Shown here: piece after piece, positions 47,878 through 50,431 of the stretch
How positions within the stretch are numbered: position 1 is the first letter of the stretch
How the letters are laid out: every line of letters begins with the position of its first letter
Source: an uncultured Collinsella sp.
Lineage (GTDB): Bacteria > Actinomycetota > Coriobacteriia > Coriobacteriales > Coriobacteriaceae
DNA: 50,431 bases
Direction: 5' to 3'
Assembly (NCBI GenBank): GCA_900541035.1
Contig: UQIN01000017.1
Span: 1 to 50,431 of the forward strand
The notes under the pieces: model-generated
The model's database searches: none
What the model was told of the DNA's origin: nothing
What the model saw: the letters and a program-made list of their open reading frames with translations, nothing else
Translations under genes and position numbers: made by a program

Positions 47878-49080
47878 ATGCAGATTACCTCAGGCCTGCC
47901 TGAAGGCTTTAATGCCGGTGCGTACGACATGATCGTTGTCGGCGCCGGTTATGCCGGTGCCGTTTGCGCCCGCCGTCTTGCCGAAACCATCGGCTATCGT
48001 GTTGCCGTTTTGGAGCGCCGTAGCCACATTGCGGGCAATGCCTTCGACTGCACTGACGAGGCGGGAATCCTGGTCCACGAGTATGGTCCGCACATCTACC
48101 ATACCTTTAACGAGCGCGTCCACAATTTCCTGTCGCGCTTTACCAAGTGGACGGACTACCAGCACAAGGTGCTCGCCAACATCAACGGCACCCTTATGCC
48201 CGTGCCCTTTAACCATGCGAGCCTCAAGCTCGCCTTTGGCGATGAGCGCGGCGAGGAGCTGTATCAGAAGCTCGTGGAGACCTTTGGCAAGGACGTCAAG
48301 GTGCCCATCATGGAGCTGCGCAAGAAGAACGACCCGGATCTTGCCGAGGTCGCCGATTACGTCTACGAGAACGTCTTTTTGCATTACACCATGAAGCAGT
48401 GGGGCCAGACGCCCGATCAGATCGACCCCTCGATCACCGGCCGCGTTCCCGTCTTTGTGGGCGATGACGATCGCTACTTCCCGCAGGCTCCTTTCCAGGG
48501 CATGCCGCAGGACGGCTATACCGCGCTGTTCGAGCATATGCTCGATCACGATCTGATTGATGTGTTCTGCGACGTGGACGCCCGCGACCTCTTCGAGATC
48601 GACGAGACCACCGTCAAGATCGACGGCAAGGTCTACGGCGGCGAGATCGTCTATACCGGTCCACTCGACGAGCTGTTCAACCTCGACCTGGGCGCGCTGC
48701 CGTACCGCACGCTCGATATGAAGTTCGAGACGCTCGATATGGACCAGTTCCAGCCCGTGGGCACCGTCAACTACACCACGAGCGAGGACTATACGCGCAT
48801 CACCGAGTTCAAGAACATGACCGGCCAGGTCCTGCCCGGCAAGACCACCATCATGAAAGAGTACTCCAAGGCCTATACGCCCGGCTCGGGCGAGACGCCG
48901 TACTACGCTATCCTGGAGCCCGAGAACCGTGAGCTCTACGAGCGCTATCTCGAGCGCGTCCAGAACCTGACGAACTTCCACCCGGTGGGTCGTCTGGCCG
49001 AGTATCGTTACTACGATATGGACGCCGTGACCAATTCCGCCCTCGATCTTTCGGATGAGATTATCGCCTGCCATGCATAA
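47878..49080 (+). CDS. glf: UDP-galactopyranose mutase
   Basis: 400-residue FAD enzyme that interconverts UDP-galactopyranose and UDP-galactofuranose, supplying galactofuranose for surface glycans. FAD motif DMIVVGAGYAGAVCARRLAE, AGNAFDCTDEAGILVHEYGP then HIYHTF, the active-site FLHYTMKQWG and RVPVFVGDDDRYFPQAPFQG, and LEPENRELYERY near the end. CAAGGAG precedes ATG 47878. It overlaps the next gene by 8 bases, so the product is linked to that glycosyltransferase. Confidence 0.94.
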   Translation: MQITSGLPEGFNAGAYDMIVVGAGYAGAVCARRLAETIGYRVAVLERRSHIAGNAFDCTDEAGILVHEYGPHIYHTFNERVHNFLSRFTKWTDYQHKVLANINGTLMPVPFNHASLKLAFGDERGEELYQKLVETFGKDVKVPIMELRKKNDPDLAEVADYVYENVFLHYTMKQWGQTPDQIDPSITGRVPVFVGDDDRYFPQAPFQGMPQDGYTALFEHMLDHDLIDVFCDVDARDLFEIDETTVKIDGKVYGGEIVYTGPLDELFNLDLGALPYRTLDMKFETLDMDQFQPVGTVNYTTSEDYTRITEFKNMTGQVLPGKTTIMKEYSKAYTPGSGETPYYAILEPENRELYERYLERVQNLTNFHPVGRLAEYRYYDMDAVTNSALDLSDEIIACHA

Positions 49081-50104
49081 AGTCATAACATTCGGTATTC
49101 CCTCGTATAACGCCGCCAAGGACATGGACCATTGCATCACCTCCATCTTGGAGGGAAGCAATTACGCCACCGATATCGAGATTATCGTGGTGGACGACGG
49201 CTCCAAGGACGAGACGGCCGCCAAGGCCGACGAGTGGGAGGCCCGTTATCCCGGTATCATCCGCGCGGTACACCAGGAGAACGGCGGCCACGGTATTGCC
49301 GTCCTTTCTGGTCTGCGCGAGGCGCAGGGCACCTACTACAAGGTCGTTGACTCGGACGACTGGCTCGACGGTGCGGCGCTTTCGACCATGCTGTCGATTC
49401 TGCGTGGCTTTGAGGAGCGCGATCAGCGCGTCGACCTGTTTATCTCGAACTACGTGTACGAGAAGGTTTACGAGGGCACGCATACCGCTATTGGCTACAA
49501 GTTTGCCCTGCCGCGCAAAAAGATTTTCTCTTGGGACCAGATCGGACACTTCCGTCCCGATCAGAACCTGCTCATGCACAGTCTGTGCTATCGCACCGAT
49601 GTGCTGCGCGAGTCCAATCTGCCTATGCCGGCACACACGTTCTACGTGGATAATATCTACGCATACGTGCCGCTGCCGCGCTGCAAGACCATGTACTACG
49701 CCGACATCGACCTCTATCGCTACTTTATCGGTCGCGAGGGCCAGAGCGTCAATGAGGCCACGATGGTCAAGCGCCTGGGTCAGCAGTTCCGCGTAACGCG
49801 CATCATGATGGAATCGTTCCACCTGTACCAGGACGTTGAGTCCTCGCGTCTGCGTTCGTACATGATGGGCTACTTCACCATGATGATGGCGATTTGCTCG
49901 GTACTCACCAAGCTTTCCGAGGAAGATTGTGCCGATGAGCGCCTGAAGACGCTATGGAAGGACCTGAAGGAGTACGACGAGCGCATGTATCGTCGCGCTC
50001 GCTACGGCGTGGTCGGCTTCTTTACCAACCTGCGTGGACGGGCCGGAGACAAAACCACACTCGGCCTATACCATCTTGCCTCAAAGATCTTCAAATTCAA
50101 CTAG
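49073..50104 (+). CDS. Family 2 glycosyltransferase
   Basis: 343 residues, GT-A fold: ITFGIPSYNAAKDMDHCITS, nucleotide site IIVVDDGSKDETA, ENGGHGIAVLSGL, and the metal motif KVVDSDDWLDG. The C-terminal third is helical with a hydrophobic patch (YMMGYFTMMMAICSVLTKLS), so it is probably membrane-associated. ATG 49073 lies inside the end of glf (overlap 8 bases), hence translational coupling and probable use of galactofuranose or its acceptor; the sugar is inferred. Confidence 0.88.
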   Translation: MHKVITFGIPSYNAAKDMDHCITSILEGSNYATDIEIIVVDDGSKDETAAKADEWEARYPGIIRAVHQENGGHGIAVLSGLREAQGTYYKVVDSDDWLDGAALSTMLSILRGFEERDQRVDLFISNYVYEKVYEGTHTAIGYKFALPRKKIFSWDQIGHFRPDQNLLMHSLCYRTDVLRESNLPMPAHTFYVDNIYAYVPLPRCKTMYYADIDLYRYFIGREGQSVNEATMVKRLGQQFRVTRIMMESFHLYQDVESSRLRSYMMGYFTMMMAICSVLTKLSEEDCADERLKTLWKDLKEYDERMYRRARYGVVGFFTNLRGRAGDKTTLGLYHLASKIFKFN

Positions 50105-50170
50105 CACAGAAACGCTCGGGTAACGGGGACCCCTGGTCCTTAACTTGCTACTTCGAACAGTCCTGCGCAA

Positions 50171-50197
50171 GACGGAGGCGCCACTGGCGCCTCCTTT
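50171..50197 (+). terminator. Terminator after the glycosyltransferase
   Basis: GGAGGCGCC (50174-50182), loop ACT, GGCGCCTCC (50186-50194), then TTT. Confidence 0.7.
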
Positions 50198-50243
50198 GCG
50201 TTCAAGACTTTAGTCTGCTGGGCGCGCAGCGGCCAGCTTCAAC

Positions 50244-50431
50244 CCACCCGCTATGCGGGTGGAGACAAACGGCTTTACAAAGCCACCCCTCCGACCGATA
50301 TTGACGATTGTTCAGGCCGTCAAGAATTCGAGTCGAAGGGGTGGTCGCCATGGCCCAGAAGGCCTACAGCCTTTCCCACACGAAGTGGATGTGCAAGTAC
50401 CACGTCGTGTTCACGCCGAAGTATAGGCGCA
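50244..50431 (+). mobile_element. IS200/IS605-type element, left end (continues beyond window)
   Basis: A subterminal hairpin CCACCCGC, TAT, GCGGGTGG (50244-50262) about 90 bases before a transposase start is what IS200-type left ends look like, as these carry hairpins instead of terminal inverted repeats. The exact left boundary was not found, and the right end is outside. Confidence 0.7.
50350..50431 (+). CDS. tnpA: IS200-type transposase TnpA, N-terminal part only
   Basis: 27 complete codons to the window edge. SLSHTKWMCKYHVVFTPKYR is the characteristic N-terminus of Y1 (HUH-type) IS200/IS605 transposases. GAAGGGG lies 9 bases before ATG 50350. The HUH motif and catalytic Tyr are beyond the window. 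Confidence 0.88.
   Translation, partial: MAQKAYSLSHTKWMCKYHVVFTPKYRR

Noticed and set aside
1..50431. CRISPR array, tRNA or rRNA genes
   Set aside because: No regularly spaced direct repeats and no tRNA cloverleaf or rRNA sequence were seen on reading; the repeats found are inverted and not arrayed.

Overview
The window reads as chromosomal DNA of a G+C-rich, fermentative, Gram-positive gut bacterium, most likely a Collinsella-like member of the Coriobacteriia. This is an inference from gene content (acetate kinase/phosphotransacetylase and lactate dehydrogenase, group II ECF transporter, LPxTG surface protein, lysine riboswitch, IS200-type element) and from G- and C-rich codon use; no rRNA marker is present.

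Layout. 1-3990 is an A+T-rich island holding a decayed DUF2087 regulator, an MFS transporter, a B12-binding-type radical SAM enzyme interrupted by an in-frame TGA, and a 36-residue peptide with a strong ribosome binding site and a terminator: a candidate ribosomal-peptide (RiPP) locus that appears to be decaying. 4119-8553 is housekeeping (NAD synthetase, aminotransferase, lactate dehydrogenase). 8619-9864 is a DUF2974 hydrolase framed by inverted repeats. 9940-11722 holds a nucleoid-associated protein and a toxin-antitoxin pair with a palindromic operator. 11945-15974 (minus strand) is a lysine/diaminopimelate operon, lysA-dapA (one continuous reading frame), dapB, dapH, under a lysine riboswitch, with an M20 deacetylase divergent from it. 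17316-20295 carries a membrane protein, a lipoprotein, an HTH protein and a Ser/Thr kinase. 20333-24645 holds a secreted coiled-coil lysozyme-like protein, a MOSC protein and a probable D-aspartate ligase/aspartate racemase pair.

24771-28330 (minus strand) is a complete ECF transporter (S subunit, fused ATPase, T subunit). It is preceded by a leader peptide with three consecutive Trp codons and an intrinsic terminator, so it is probably a tryptophan importer under attenuation. 28448-31723 (minus) has a sortase-anchored C69 dipeptidase, a 30-residue membrane peptide and a lipid kinase. 31822-35661 has RNase D, a YugP-type protease and exonuclease VII (xseA, xseB). 35857-43717 is an accessory-looking stretch: MerR regulator, carboxylesterase, two related MFS proteins, HIT protein, LysR regulator and a third MFS protein. 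43838-47645 has two tandem acetate kinases convergent with pta. 47878-50104 has UDP-galactopyranose mutase overlapping a family 2 glycosyltransferase, and the window ends inside an IS200/IS605-type element.

The intergenic space is rich in structure: two copies of one complex stem-loop family whose stems covary (11804-11901 and 27368-27468), several long palindromes (35682-35793, 46520-46648), mutually exclusive hairpins (27283-27348), and hairpins covering or adjoining translation starts (17745-17798, 18853-18888). The most promising items are the Trp-codon leader on the ECF operon, the radical SAM/short-peptide locus, the lysA-dapA fusion and the covarying stem-loop family.
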